In this document: piece after piece, positions 35,841 to 45,958 of the stretch
How the letters are laid out: each line of letters begins with the position of its first letter
How positions within the stretch are numbered: the stretch's first letter is position 1
Assembly: GCA_019636475.1 (NCBI GenBank)
Contig: JAHBXN010000002.1
Coordinates: 186,001 to 250,000, forward strand
Reading direction: 5' to 3'
Source of the DNA: Phycisphaerae bacterium
GTDB lineage: Bacteria > Planctomycetota > Phycisphaerae > UBA1845 > UTPLA1
Length of the DNA stretch: 64,000 bases
Notes under the pieces: model-generated
Database searches by the model: none
What the model saw: the letters and a program-made list of their open reading frames with translations, nothing else
Told to the model about the DNA's origin: nothing
Program-made: the position numbers and the translations under genes

Positions 35841-37193
35841 ATGACGAACCCATCATCGCCCATGACCGCCGCGCAGACCACCGGGTGCGTTCAGCCGCTC
35901 AATGCGGCTGACCGGCTGATGCTGGTTGCGCACGAGGGAATGCGCCGGCTGGGCCATCCGGGCTTTCAGTGTCAGACCCATGTCTGGCTGGACGGGCGCC
36001 TCGATGTCGGCAAATTCCGGAGCGCTCTGGCGTCGCTGGAGCGTCAATACCCTGTCATCACATCGCGACTGGCCCGGGATCGCCGCGGCATCCCATACTG
36101 GTCGGCACATGCCGGACCGGTGAAATTTACTGAGCTGGACGAATCATCAGACGAACAGGCCACCGTCTGGCGGACCGGCGAGCGCCTCTTCGCGGAGCCG
36201 CTCGATCCGGACCGTCATCCGCCGATTGAGTTTCACCTGCTGCACCTTCCCGACGGCCGCGACGTGCTGCTCCTACGATTCAGCCACGTGCTGATGGACG
36301 GCAAAGGCCCCGAGTTCGCGCTGAGCGAGATCAGCCGGCTCCACGCCGAAGAATCCGCCTCCACGATTCCGGCGATGCCATGCGCGCACGACGAACTCGC
36401 CGAGCACCTCAGCCGCATCGGACGGCGCAGGCGTTTTTCAGCAGCGATGCAGGTAGTTCGCAGCCAGATCAAGCTGCCGATTCGATCCGGCGTGCTTGCC
36501 CGGGGCGATGTGTCGCAATGGTGTCATGGGCCGCTTCGAATTCTCGTTCGAGAAATGGATGAGGCTCGGACACGGGCGGCGATTGATCGTGTACGGCGTC
36601 TGTGCGGTTTTGCGAATCTGTCGCCCGCGGTGCTCGCCTCGGTGTTTCGTGCGATACGGGCATTTACGGACAAGCCCATCGGCCGCAGAACGGGGTTTCA
36701 GACCGATGTGCCGCTCAATCTTCGCGCACCGGGGAAGATTCATCCCGTGTTTCGGAACTATATGTCATTCATCCGAATGTGTGCCAGGGCCGACGAACTG
36801 GAAGACCGCGATGCACTGACCAGGTCGCTCAATGCCTACATGCGCGATCAGATTCGCCGGGGAGTGGATATCGGCACGGCACAAATGATGTCGTTAATGG
36901 CTCCGATGGAAAAGCTCCTCGCCCGGCATCTGGTCGATCGCATGCGGAAGGATCCCATCTCGCTTGGATTTGGCTTTCTCGGTCCGGTGCTTGCGGGTCT
37001 GGAGTCATTCTGCGGTCGACGAGTGGATCGGCTCTATTCACTGAACGCCTCCATTTCCCCTCCCGGCATGGTGCTGCAAGTGGGCCAGTTCCGCGGCAGA
37101 ATGAGCCTCGCGATGACTTACATCGAAGAAAAGGTGCCTGACGAACTGGCGAACCGCTTCGCCGAGTTTATCATGGACGACCTGACGACGTGA
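35841..37193 (+). CDS. Standalone condensation-domain acyltransferase
   Basis: 450 aa of the chloramphenicol-acetyltransferase-like fold. The catalytic HxxxDG is SHVLMDG (His149, Asp153), as in NRPS condensation domains, polyketide-associated acyltransferases and wax-ester synthases. The N-terminal PLNAADRLML segment resembles the start of the last group. No adenylation or carrier domain is nearby. An acyl-CoA dehydrogenase follows after 55 bases, which points to an acyl-chain or lipid product rather than a peptide. A second ATG at 35862 is a possible start. Confidence 0.8.
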   Translation: MTNPSSPMTAAQTTGCVQPLNAADRLMLVAHEGMRRLGHPGFQCQTHVWLDGRLDVGKFRSALASLERQYPVITSRLARDRRGIPYWSAHAGPVKFTELDESSDEQATVWRTGERLFAEPLDPDRHPPIEFHLLHLPDGRDVLLLRFSHVLMDGKGPEFALSEISRLHAEESASTIPAMPCAHDELAEHLSRIGRRRRFSAAMQVVRSQIKLPIRSGVLARGDVSQWCHGPLRILVREMDEARTRAAIDRVRRLCGFANLSPAVLASVFRAIRAFTDKPIGRRTGFQTDVPLNLRAPGKIHPVFRNYMSFIRMCARADELEDRDALTRSLNAYMRDQIRRGVDIGTAQMMSLMAPMEKLLARHLVDRMRKDPISLGFGFLGPVLAGLESFCGRRVDRLYSLNASISPPGMVLQVGQFRGRMSLAMTYIEEKVPDELANRFAEFIMDDLTT

Positions 37194-37248
37194 TCGCGGC
37201 GGCGGCGACGATGAACGCAGATACAGGACCCCTCGGGAAGCCAGAATC

Positions 37249-38382
37249 ATGAACTTCGAACTGTCCGAATCCCAGCAGTCCATTCGCCAGGCTGCCATCG
37301 ATTTCTCGCAGAAAGAACTGGCTGGCGGAGTGGTCAATCCGACCTTCGACCGCGACGGCTGGAAAAAGTGTGCCGCTTTCGGCGCGATGGGCATCACCAT
37401 TCCGACGGAATTCGGCGGCCGCGGGCAGAATCTCGATGAGATGGTCGCGATGATGGAAGGCCTCGGCTACGGTTGCAAGCGATACGGCCTGCTGATCGCG
37501 ATCAACGCGCACATATTCGGCAGTGTCGAAACACTCTACAAAGCCGGCACCGATGAACAGAAGGCGCGCTATCTTCGGAAGCTCGCCACCGGCGAATGGG
37601 TCGCAGCCCATAGTGTCACCGAACCCGAAGGCGGAAGCGATCTCGGCAACATGCAGACGATCGCACGGCGCGTGGGTGATCGATGGATCATCAATGGCAG
37701 GAAGAAGTACGCGACGTGCGGCGCCGGCGCCGACCTGCATGTGGTTTATGCCCGAATGGACGACGCCGAGCGATACCGCCTGAGCTGCTTTCTCGTCGAG
37801 CCGGGAACGCCCGGCATGACCGTGCGTCCACTCCCCGCCACCGGCCTGCACGGCTCCGGATTGAGCGAAGTGATCTACGAAAATGTCTCGGTGCCCGACG
37901 AAAATGTGCTCGGCAAGCCCGGCTCCGGCTCAATGGTGTTTCAGGGATCCATCGAACGCGAACGCGCCTGCATCTTCGGCTTCGTCCTGGGGGCGATGAA
38001 GAAGGAACTCGAACTGGCCGTTGAATATGCCAACAAACGCCACGTCGGCGGTCGCGCCATCGCCGGGTATCAGGCCGTCGCCCATCGAATTGCGGATATG
38101 AAAGTGCGGCTGGATGCCTCACGATTGCTGCTGTACCACGTGACATCGTTGAAGAGCGCGAACAAACGCGCGCCGATTGAGGCGGCCGTCGCCAAATTAT
38201 TTATCAGCGAGAGCTTTGTGCAAAGCAGCCTGGACCTGATACGCACCTTCGCCGGCAACGGATTCATCACCGAGAACGGCATTCACACCTTTCTGAACGA
38301 CGCCCTCGGCACTATCATCTTCAGCGGCACCAACGACATCCAACGAAACATCATCGCGGCGCAAATGGGTGTTCGAGGATGA
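37249..38382 (+). CDS. Acyl-CoA dehydrogenase
   Basis: 377 aa flavoenzyme with the normal three-domain length. Motifs include AAHSVTEPEGGSDL for FAD and substrate contact and FSGTNDIQRNI at the C-terminus. In medium- and short-chain enzymes that last motif starts EGT and supplies the catalytic glutamate; here it is SGT (Ser359). As in isovaleryl-CoA and long-chain dehydrogenases, the base may instead be in helix G, where GSIERERACI offers Glu236 or Glu238. Probably cotranscribed with the acyltransferase upstream. Confidence 0.9.
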   Translation: MNFELSESQQSIRQAAIDFSQKELAGGVVNPTFDRDGWKKCAAFGAMGITIPTEFGGRGQNLDEMVAMMEGLGYGCKRYGLLIAINAHIFGSVETLYKAGTDEQKARYLRKLATGEWVAAHSVTEPEGGSDLGNMQTIARRVGDRWIINGRKKYATCGAGADLHVVYARMDDAERYRLSCFLVEPGTPGMTVRPLPATGLHGSGLSEVIYENVSVPDENVLGKPGSGSMVFQGSIERERACIFGFVLGAMKKELELAVEYANKRHVGGRAIAGYQAVAHRIADMKVRLDASRLLLYHVTSLKSANKRAPIEAAVAKLFISESFVQSSLDLIRTFAGNGFITENGIHTFLNDALGTIIFSGTNDIQRNIIAAQMGVRG

Positions 38383-38410
38383 CATGCCCCGGCGCCGTTG
38401 CGTCTTCGCG

Positions 38411-40756
38411 TCATTGCAATGACACTGGATCGACATCGACCACGACGCTCTTTGCGCGCGCACGGAGTATTTTCTCGCTCTTCATCACTGCGTTGGCACG
38501 CATCAACGCATCGGCTGTCGGAAAGGTCACGAGAACGTCAAATCGGTAAAGGTCGCGAATTCGAGTGATCGGCGACTCACGCGGCTCAAAGACTCTTGCC
38601 GGAATGCCGTGCATTTTAAATCGCTCCCGGGCCGTTCGGCTCAAAGTCTCTGCGGCCGACCGCGCCCGCGTAACATGTCCGTCGGCGAGCACGATTCTCA
38701 GCATCCGCGACCATGGCGGTAGATCCATCTCGCGGCGAAGCGCCAGTTCGTGCCGCGCAAAGCCCTCATAATCGCCGGCAACGGCGTGTCGAATCGGTGA
38801 CGTATCAGCCGCAAAGGTCTGCACCACCACGGTCCCGCCCGTATCGCCGCGCCCACTGCGACCGGCCACCTGCAGAACTAGCTGGAAAGTCCGTTCTTCG
38901 CTGCGAAAGTCATCCAGCGCCAGCGCCGTATCAGCACTGATCACACCGACAAACGACACAAACGGAAAGTCCAGCCCTTTCGCCACCATCTGGGTGCCGA
39001 CCATGACATCAAACTCCCGCCGTTCAAACGCACCCAGAAGGTCCGCGAAGTCCGCCGCGCCTCGCATGATATCCGAATCGATCCGCCGCACGCGCGCCGC
39101 GGGAAAACGCCGGCCGATCTCCTCCTCGACCCGCTCGGTACCCAATCCGAATTTCACCATCGTTCCATCGCAGCCGAGGTTCTGACACCTTCCTGGCACA
39201 CGAAGCGTCCGGCCGCAGTAGTGGCAGTGAGCCATCGACGTGCTGGCATGAAAGACCAGACGAACCGTGCAATGCGGACACGTCAGAATCGTTCGGCATT
39301 TTGCACAATGCAGGAAACTCGCATAGCCGCGACGGTTCAGTAGAATCACCGCCTGTTCATTCCGATTCAACGTATCGTTCAACTTCTCTTCCATCACGCG
39401 GGAAAGCATGTGGACGCCAGGACGGACGCGATGTTCCTCATTCATGTCCACGAGGTGCATCGTCGGAAGCGCTAGACCGCGCACGCGATTCGGCAGGCGC
39501 AGAAGATGATAATGCGGCCGGCGCCCCACGTTCAGCCAGGTCTCCAGCGATGGCGTCGCCGATCCCAGTACGATCGGTATGCCCTCGATATGGCATCGCT
39601 TCACCGCCACATCGCGAGTGTGATAGCGCGGCGCGGACTGGCTCTTGTAGCTCGGCTCGGCCTCCTCATCCACGATCATCAGGCCGAGATTGGGACACGG
39701 CGCAAAGACGGCGCTGCGCGTCCCGATGACCACCGAGAACTCCCCGGCCGCAACAGCCGCCCACGTTCGCGACCGCTCGACGGAGGTCATGCCGCTGTGA
39801 ATGGTCGCCACGCGGTCGAATCGACACTCCAGTCGCCGAACCGTCTGCGTCGTCAGCGCGATCTCCGGCACCAGCATCACCGCCTGTCGACCGAGCGCCA
39901 GCGCTCGGCGGATCGCGGCAACATAGACTTCCGTCTTACCGCTGCCGGTCACGCCATAAAGCACTTCGACGGCAAATTTTTCCGCTTCCAGCGCGGCGGA
40001 GATGTGGTCGATCGCCGCGCGTTGGTCGGCGTTCAACTCGAATCCCGGCTCCGGATGCAGCTCGCGCGGCGCGGCGAGCGCGGAATGTTCCGGCCGCGAT
40101 TCAATGCTTACCTGTCCGCGCTTTTCAAGTGTGCGCAGCACAGAAATCGTGCAGCCGACAGACCTGAGCAGTTCATCGGCTTGAACCAACTCGCGGCCGG
40201 TGTGTCGTGCTTGCTCCAGACGATGAAGGATCGCATCAGCTTTCGCGGAGCGCTTTGCCTTCCCTGTCTCACGGGTTACGGCTTCGGAGGTATTGCCTTC
40301 GCCATGTGAAAGATCCGAGTGAATGAAGCCCCGTGCGAGTCGAACGTAAGCGACTTGCCGCATTCCGGCGTGCCGCTTAGCGGCCGAAGGCACCATGAGA
40401 TCGAGTGTTCGCCCGACGGGCGAGGCATAGTACTGCGACAGCCAGACACCCAGCTTGAGCAACGCCGGCCCGATGATCGGTTCGTCATCGACGATGCCGA
40501 CGATCGGCCTGAGCGTCGAATCCCATTCGCATTCGCTGACCTCGATGCAGAATCCCGGCGCCAGCTTTCCGCCGCGACCGAATGGAGCCGTCACACGCAT
40601 GCCAGGCCGCAGCCTGCCAGCCAGTTCGTCCGGCACCGCGTAGCTGTATGGCGTCTCCACCGGCCGCAACAGCGCAACGGATGCGACACGGATTCGCCGG
40701 GATTCCACCGGCTCGATCAACGAAGGCGTCAGTTGTTCGGCGCGGCTTCTCGGCAT
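38411..40756 (-). CDS. priA: Primosomal protein N' (PriA helicase)
   Basis: 781 aa from ATG 40756. Replication-restart helicase. The N-terminal DNA-binding domain (VETPYSYAVPDE) is followed by Walker A GVTGSGKTE at 268-276, motif II at 363-366, the zinc-binding cysteines CAKC, CPHC, CHYC and CQNLGC, and the C-terminal motifs GTERVEEEI and VAGRSGRGD. Motif II reads DEEA where PriA normally has DEEH; the rest of that segment (EPSYKSQSAPRYHTRDVAVKR) is standard. The longer upstream frame is not supported. Confidence 0.95.
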   Translation of the reverse strand: MPRSRAEQLTPSLIEPVESRRIRVASVALLRPVETPYSYAVPDELAGRLRPGMRVTAPFGRGGKLAPGFCIEVSECEWDSTLRPIVGIVDDEPIIGPALLKLGVWLSQYYASPVGRTLDLMVPSAAKRHAGMRQVAYVRLARGFIHSDLSHGEGNTSEAVTRETGKAKRSAKADAILHRLEQARHTGRELVQADELLRSVGCTISVLRTLEKRGQVSIESRPEHSALAAPRELHPEPGFELNADQRAAIDHISAALEAEKFAVEVLYGVTGSGKTEVYVAAIRRALALGRQAVMLVPEIALTTQTVRRLECRFDRVATIHSGMTSVERSRTWAAVAAGEFSVVIGTRSAVFAPCPNLGLMIVDEEAEPSYKSQSAPRYHTRDVAVKRCHIEGIPIVLGSATPSLETWLNVGRRPHYHLLRLPNRVRGLALPTMHLVDMNEEHRVRPGVHMLSRVMEEKLNDTLNRNEQAVILLNRRGYASFLHCAKCRTILTCPHCTVRLVFHASTSMAHCHYCGRTLRVPGRCQNLGCDGTMVKFGLGTERVEEEIGRRFPAARVRRIDSDIMRGAADFADLLGAFERREFDVMVGTQMVAKGLDFPFVSFVGVISADTALALDDFRSEERTFQLVLQVAGRSGRGDTGGTVVVQTFAADTSPIRHAVAGDYEGFARHELALRREMDLPPWSRMLRIVLADGHVTRARSAAETLSRTARERFKMHGIPARVFEPRESPITRIRDLYRFDVLVTFPTADALMRANAVMKSEKILRARAKSVVVDVDPVSLQ

Positions 40757-40863
40757 GACGATCTCGTATCGAAGGTTCGACTCGATTGTACATAGATCGC
40801 GTGAGCCTGATACGCCCGCTGGGCATGAACGGGGCCGCAATGGAGCTCTTAACAATCGGATTG

Positions 40864-40908
40864 TAAAAAAAGAACAACGGCGGCTTACGAATCGTAAACC
40901 GCCGTTGT
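40864..40908 (-). terminator. Intrinsic terminator of the prepilin gene
   Basis: A 16-bp stem (40874-40889 with 40893-40908, one G-U on the minus strand) with a 3-base loop. On the minus strand it is followed by a run of Ts (A-run 40864-40871 on plus). Very strong, placed 42 bases after the prepilin stop. Confidence 0.92.
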
Positions 40909-40949
40909 GAATTTGCCAGACAATCCGTGAATCGACTAATTCACGAGCG

Positions 40950-41807
40950 TCAAGGGACGATGACCGCGTCCGAGTTGCTACCCGGGTTGGCAATCGTCGC
41001 CGTCGGAATGGCCGTACCGGCGTCGACCGGCTGAGTGGCACCCGCCGCAACGTAGGTGTAGCAGTTGTCGCGACCGCGGGAGACCGTCAGACCGGGGCTG
41101 ATGCGACCCGACAGACCAACGTCGGGACCCTTCTCAAAGCTGACGTGGCTATCCTGGAACAGGATGTTCTCGCCTTCGCGGTTGGTGTGGTTCTTCGAGT
41201 TACCGCGACCGGCTTCGCGTCGGTCAGTGAGGGGAGCCACGCCCGTGATGCCGCCCTTGATGTACGGATTTCCGTCCGCCATGATCGGGAAAGTCGGCTC
41301 CGAGCTGGTTCCGACGATTCGGCGATTCGGGTCGTGCTGATAGTGATAGCCGTAGCTGAGGTACTGCGACGCACCCGAGGCCGGGTTCTCGCTCAGGAAA
41401 TCGAAGTAGGCAGTTGTGTCCTGAGCCGGATCCGGGATGTCGGTCGTGCTGGGGCAGTTGAACTGCTTCGGAGTCGAGTTATTCGCTCGGAGCAGCGCCC
41501 AGAGGTCAACCGAAACCGACGGCGTGCCGGTCGTGGACGGCTCATTGATGCGGTTGTTGGGCAGGAAGTTCTGCATCGCACCGTTGTTGGCATTCCAGAC
41601 CTGAGCAATGGCCGGGAAGGTGCCCGGATCGTCCTGGGCATAGATGTACATCGACTGGCCGAGACCCTTCAGGTTCGCGGCGCAGACGGTTCGCTTCGAG
41701 AGCTCGCGAGCTCGCGACAGCGACGGCAGAAGGATCGAGATCAACAACGCGATGATCGCGATCACAACCAGGAGCTCAATCAGAGTAAACGCTTTGGATC
41801 TTTTCAC
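40950..41807 (-). CDS. Type IV prepilin-like protein (planctomycete H-X9-DG type)
   Basis: 285 aa starting at GTG 41807, with GGAGG eight bases upstream. The leader is only VKRSKA, then [20 protein letters not shown], the class III prepilin signal; the residue before the cleavage site is Ala rather than the usual Gly. Downstream comes [18 protein letters not shown], and near the C-terminus [12 protein letters not shown]. This is the layout of the abundant planctomycete pseudopilins of unclear role. It has its own long leader region and terminator, suggesting high and separate expression. Confidence 0.92.
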   Translation of the reverse strand: MKRSKAFTLIELLVVIAIIALLISILLPSLSRARELSKRTVCAANLKGLGQSMYIYAQDDPGTFPAIAQVWNANNGAMQNFLPNNRINEPSTTGTPSVSVDLWALLRANNSTPKQFNCPSTTDIPDPAQDTTAYFDFLSENPASGASQYLSYGYHYQHDPNRRIVGTSSEPTFPIMADGNPYIKGGITGVAPLTDRREAGRGNSKNHTNREGENILFQDSHVSFEKGPDVGLSGRISPGLTVSRGRDNCYTYVAAGATQPVDAGTAIPTATIANPGSNSDAVIVP

Positions 41808-42827
41808 GGTCCAAACCTCCTTAACGGTTTCCGATGGACCTTCTACTTCGGGCATCGGCGAGCCAGGGTATTCTGAAGTACACTTACAAATAAGAGCTTC
41901 CGCACGACTTAGACGGCTCGAGCGTCGTCTAGGTCCGCATCCCCTGCTACACCGCATTCCTTTCGTACAAGGCCCCGACCACACCGCAATGATCGGGCTT
42001 TACAATCTTACCCTCGCCGACCAGCGACAACCGCTGACCAGCCGCGAGGCTATTCGAGTCAACCTTTGCTTGGCATCGACTCCATCGGGAGTCCATTGCC
42101 GCTAATGTCCAACCGCTTCAATACTGTCCTGGCGGGGCGTAAGTTTCGGAGCCGGATGTCGCCTTGTGACATGGGCGCGTCACGGCGCACAACGCTTAGC
42201 AACCGAAAAATCCGCAGTTTCAGGAGGTGAGCAGGCTGAGGATGAATCTACTTCCGGCACCGCCCAATGTGCTTGAACATCGGCGGCGCACCGAACCGAA
42301 TGAATGATTACGGGGTATGAAATCGAGCCACTCAGCTTCCCAACCTTACCTGCACGGGATACACTCACCGCCTTATTTCTTTCACTGAATTCTAATCGAC
42401 TTCGGGCTATCGGGTCAACTAATTCGTAGCGATTCCGCTGATTCATCGCAGCGTTTCTCTCGCCAAACCAGCCCCAAAACCGGTGCTTCCGCAGCCCGGG
42501 AAGTCCATTGATCCGCCGGCATTCATCGACTACATGGCGAATCGACTGAAGTCGCCGCGCATGTCCCGTTACCCTCTTCGGCAGGCTGATAAATGGCCTC
42601 CTTCAGCCCGATCACAATTTCAGAGCAGGTAATACCTCTGTAACAACTTGTAAATACACACCTTATACATGCTTTTGTCACAGCAGGCCGACCAGGCCGC
42701 ATCCGGCAAATCCGAAGCATTGCTGATTGAACCCGGGCCGGCAGTCTGATAATTTCCACCAGCGAACCGACCGGAGGCCGTCATTCAAGCTCCGTGGAGG
42801 TTCGCCGACAGATCCCTGGAGCGGCCC
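41808..42827. other. Long divergent intergenic region
   Basis: About 1 kb between the prepilin (minus) and the pyrophosphorylase (plus). In the prepilin leader, TAGACG and CGTCTA flanking a GCTCGAGC-like centre (about 41909-41932) can form a hairpin. No tRNA, riboswitch or convincing ORF is seen. Base composition is more AT-rich near 42600-42700, which may mark the plus-strand promoter. Confidence 0.5.
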
Positions 42828-44264
42828 ATGTCCGACCTTGCTGCCGAGTATCGCCTGTTGAAGTCTGCATTCGACGCCGTCGAGCAAGGCCATGTTTTCA
42901 CATTCTGGACCGAGCTTGCAGAAGACGAGCGACGCATCCTGCTCGACGACCTGAAGAGCATCAATCTGACCCAACTTCCCGGCGTAGCCGCCCTTGCGCA
43001 GAAGCCCGACGCGCATGCCGCGATTCCTGACGACCTCACTCCGGCCGAAGTCATTCCCCGCGAGTCCGTCGGACGCGATACCATTCGCCTGGGAGAGAAG
43101 CTTCTGGAAGAAGGCCGAGTCGCGGCATTCACCGTGGCTGGCGGGCAGGGTACGCGGCTCGGCTTCGACGGGCCCAAAGGCGCGTTGCCGGTGTCGACCG
43201 TGCGCGGCAAAACGCTCTTTCAACTCTTCGCAGAGTCGATTCTCGCGACCGAACGACGCTATCGAACCACCGTTCCGTGGTACATCATGACGAGCCCTGC
43301 AAACGATGCCCAGACGCAGGCGTTTCTGCGCCGATATCAATTCTTCGGCCTCGCGCCGGACCGCGTCCGATTCTTTCAGCAGGGCGTGATGCCCTCATTT
43401 GATTCGCAAGGGAAAATCCTGCTCGATCAGAGAAACCGCGTCGCGCTTTCTCCCGACGGTCACGGTGGCTCGCTACTTGCGATGGCGACGTCAGGCGTGC
43501 TGGCCGACATGGCTGCACGCGGCGTTGATTACATCAGCTATTTCCAGGTCGATAATCCGCTGGTCTTTTGCCTCGATCCGGTCTTCATCGGATTGCACGC
43601 CGCCGGCGGAGCGGAGATGTCAAGCAAAATAGTGCCCAAGGCTGACGATCTGGAAAAAGTCGGAAACTTCGCCACGTCAGGCGGAAAGCAGATCGTGATC
43701 GAGTATTCCGACATGCCGGAATCGGTCGCGCGCTCACGCAATCCGGATGGCTCCCGACGATTCGATGCCGCGAACATCGCGATTCACATCCTCTCCCGAT
43801 CGTTTGTCGAACGACTCACCGCCGACCGTGCGAGCTTCGCATTGCCCTGGCATATTGCGCGAAAGAAGATCCCCTTTGTCGATCCGTCCACTGGCGGCCG
43901 AGTCGAACCGTTGGAGCCGAACGGTGTCAAGATTGAGGCATTCGTTTTTGATGCGCTGCCGCTGGCCCGCGCGGCCACGCTGCTGAGAACCTCGCGCGAG
44001 AACGAATTCAGCCCGGTCAAGAACAAGACGGGAGTTGACTCAATCGAGACAGCGCGGCGTGACATGAGCCGCCGCGCCGAAAACTGGCTGTTGCAGGCCG
44101 GATTGATTGATGAACACGATGCCAATGCCATGCCTCCGGTCGCATGCGAGATCAGTGCTCTCGCCGCGCTCGACGCCGCGGAACTCGCGGAGCGCGCACG
44201 CCGCGGAATGATCAGCGTTCATCGAATCGACCACCCCACGCCTGCGATCGTCATTGACGCATAG
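42828..44264 (+). CDS. UDP-N-acetylglucosamine/hexose pyrophosphorylase, UAP type
   Basis: 478 aa uridylyltransferase of the eukaryotic-like UDPGP/UAP1 family, not the GlmU type. It contains FTVAGGQGTRLGFDGPKGAL (nucleotide-binding GGQGTRLG at 105-112), FFQQGVMPSFD, PDGHGGSLLAM and YFQVDNPLVFCLDP. It makes a UDP-sugar from UTP and a sugar 1-phosphate, probably UDP-GlcNAc for LPS or peptidoglycan. GGAG precedes ATG 42828 by six bases. It is convergent with the anti-sigma gene. Confidence 0.9.
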   Translation: MSDLAAEYRLLKSAFDAVEQGHVFTFWTELAEDERRILLDDLKSINLTQLPGVAALAQKPDAHAAIPDDLTPAEVIPRESVGRDTIRLGEKLLEEGRVAAFTVAGGQGTRLGFDGPKGALPVSTVRGKTLFQLFAESILATERRYRTTVPWYIMTSPANDAQTQAFLRRYQFFGLAPDRVRFFQQGVMPSFDSQGKILLDQRNRVALSPDGHGGSLLAMATSGVLADMAARGVDYISYFQVDNPLVFCLDPVFIGLHAAGGAEMSSKIVPKADDLEKVGNFATSGGKQIVIEYSDMPESVARSRNPDGSRRFDAANIAIHILSRSFVERLTADRASFALPWHIARKKIPFVDPSTGGRVEPLEPNGVKIEAFVFDALPLARAATLLRTSRENEFSPVKNKTGVDSIETARRDMSRRAENWLLQAGLIDEHDANAMPPVACEISALAALDAAELAERARRGMISVHRIDHPTPAIVIDA

Positions 44265-44278
44265 CGTCGGAACACGAA

Positions 44279-45139
44279 TCAACCGCCGGCCGGGGCATTC
44301 GACTTGAAATATGCCGGCGGCTGCTTCCATTCCTCCGGCATGTCGCGCTCATGGATCAGGTCGAGCACCGCAGGCTGCTCGAAGGGCGACACCTCGACGA
44401 GTGAGAGGTTCGGCAACCGCCGACGATGCATGTACAGACCGTCGGCCAGCGCCGGCGCGATGGTCAGATCGAAGTCGCGATCGACAAATACCACGACGCC
44501 GCGCCCATCCACTTTCGCCAGAATCTCGACGCACTGCGAAGAGGGGGCGCCGGCGACTTTCACATACGACACGCCTGTCCACTCCGCATTCGGAGGTGGC
44601 GCCACGATCGCGAGTGCCGATCCGAATTTCCAGAAAAATGTCTGGGCGAACTCACGATCGTCCTTGCAGAGCCATTGTGCCTTGAACTTGTTCGCAACGC
44701 AGATCTGATACGCCTCGGCCATATCGATCAGCCGGGGCCCTTCCGCCAGGAACGTCGACGATGGCATCCTGAAAAAGGCATGCCAGCCGTACCAACCAAG
44801 GGCGAGGGCCGCCACGATCGAAGCAGCAACAGCGGCCGCCAGGCCGCCGCGCGTAAATCGTCGTGGCTGGCGGGCCCGAGACGACTCACCGAAACTTCTC
44901 ATGGCGCCGAGCGCGGTGTCGTCCGTGGAGCCCACCGGCTCCGATGGCGCATCGCCGGGAGTCGGCGCATAAAGACGGCGAAGGGAACCGTTGATCTTTC
45001 GTTGCAATTCGACGGCCGCGCGGAGCGATTCGTCGGCGGCAATTGCCTGTTCAAATCGGGCGCGATCGACTTCCGAAAGTTGGTGGTCGACGTATCCGTC
45101 AAGCAGCGATGCCGGATTGTCATGCCCGTCAATGTTCAT
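44279..45139 (-). CDS. Probable anti-sigma factor, one transmembrane helix
   Basis: 286 aa from ATG 45139, which overlaps the sigma-factor stop as ATGA. The N-terminus, LLDGYVDHQLSEVDRARFEQ, is a helical domain of the type that opens many anti-sigma factors, but without the HxxxCxxC zinc motif. A single helix (GGLAAAVAASIVAALALGWY) follows near residue 135, then an extracytoplasmic domain with three cysteines. Its role as the partner that holds the adjacent ECF sigma factor is inferred from the gene order. Confidence 0.75.
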   Translation of the reverse strand: MNIDGHDNPASLLDGYVDHQLSEVDRARFEQAIAADESLRAAVELQRKINGSLRRLYAPTPGDAPSEPVGSTDDTALGAMRSFGESSRARQPRRFTRGGLAAAVAASIVAALALGWYGWHAFFRMPSSTFLAEGPRLIDMAEAYQICVANKFKAQWLCKDDREFAQTFFWKFGSALAIVAPPPNAEWTGVSYVKVAGAPSSQCVEILAKVDGRGVVVFVDRDFDLTIAPALADGLYMHRRRLPNLSLVEVSPFEQPAVLDLIHERDMPEEWKQPPAYFKSNAPAGG

Positions 45140-45759
45140 GCGTGGCCTCGCCGACCTGTTGCAACATCCCAACCGCTCGCCATCAGTCGCTCGCGCATCA
45201 AGCGCCTCGCACGATGGACATGACTCATCGCCGTGCCTTCGGGGATCGAAAGCACAGCGGAAATCTCCGAGTATTCCATCGACTCGATCGACCGCAGCAG
45301 CAGGCACGCGCGGGCGACTTCGCCCACGTCGGCCAGCGCTCGGCTGACCTGATCATCGAACCAGGAATGCTCCACTGGCAGTTCGCCTCGGGGCCCCAGC
45401 TCAACGCGACCCGGATCGGTGCATCGAAGCACCGAACCCGTCAGCGCCGTATCACCATCGAGACTCGCACTTTTCCTTCGATTCTCGCGTCGAGCTGTAT
45501 TCATGGCGACATGGCGAACAACCTGACCCATCCATGCAGTGAAACTGGTGCCGGGAGTGAACTGATCGTACTTCTGAAATGCTATCACCGCCGCGTCCTG
45601 CACTACATCGTCCGCCAGCGTCCGATCGCCGATGAGGCCCGCCGCGATGAGCCAGAGCACGCGGCGCGCTCGCAAGAAATGCGCAGAAAATTCAGCCTCC
45701 GCGCGAACACGATTCGCTGCGGCCTCCGAGACGGTCCCGCTCTGGTCCTGATCAATCAT
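45136..45759 (-). CDS. ECF-type RNA polymerase sigma factor
   Basis: 207 aa from ATG 45759; an upstream in-frame start at 45834 is possible. Region 2 is visible as IGDRTLADDVVQDAAVIAFQ and TSFTAWMGQVVRHVAMNTAR, and region 4 as LRSIESMEYSEISAVLSIPE followed by GTAMSHVHRARRLMRERL. Cotranscribed and overlapping with the probable anti-sigma gene, so it probably responds to an envelope signal. The lipoprotein gene upstream on the same strand is a possible target. Confidence 0.9.
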   Translation of the reverse strand: MIDQDQSGTVSEAAANRVRAEAEFSAHFLRARRVLWLIAAGLIGDRTLADDVVQDAAVIAFQKYDQFTPGTSFTAWMGQVVRHVAMNTARRENRRKSASLDGDTALTGSVLRCTDPGRVELGPRGELPVEHSWFDDQVSRALADVGEVARACLLLRSIESMEYSEISAVLSIPEGTAMSHVHRARRLMRERLMASGWDVATGRRGHA

Positions 45760-45958
45760 TCGACTACGATTCAGTAATGTCCCGCCGAACCTGCGGGCTT
45801 GCAAAGTGTTTTCATGCTCCGCAAACCGAACCACAGGGCTGCGGGCAGACTCCGACTGGGCAAAATCGGTCCGATCACACCGAGATTGGGAAGCTTCTCC
45901 GGCCCTGATCCGCCCCCGTCAGGACGCTCCATCATTGCGACAGGAAACCGACGCCGCG

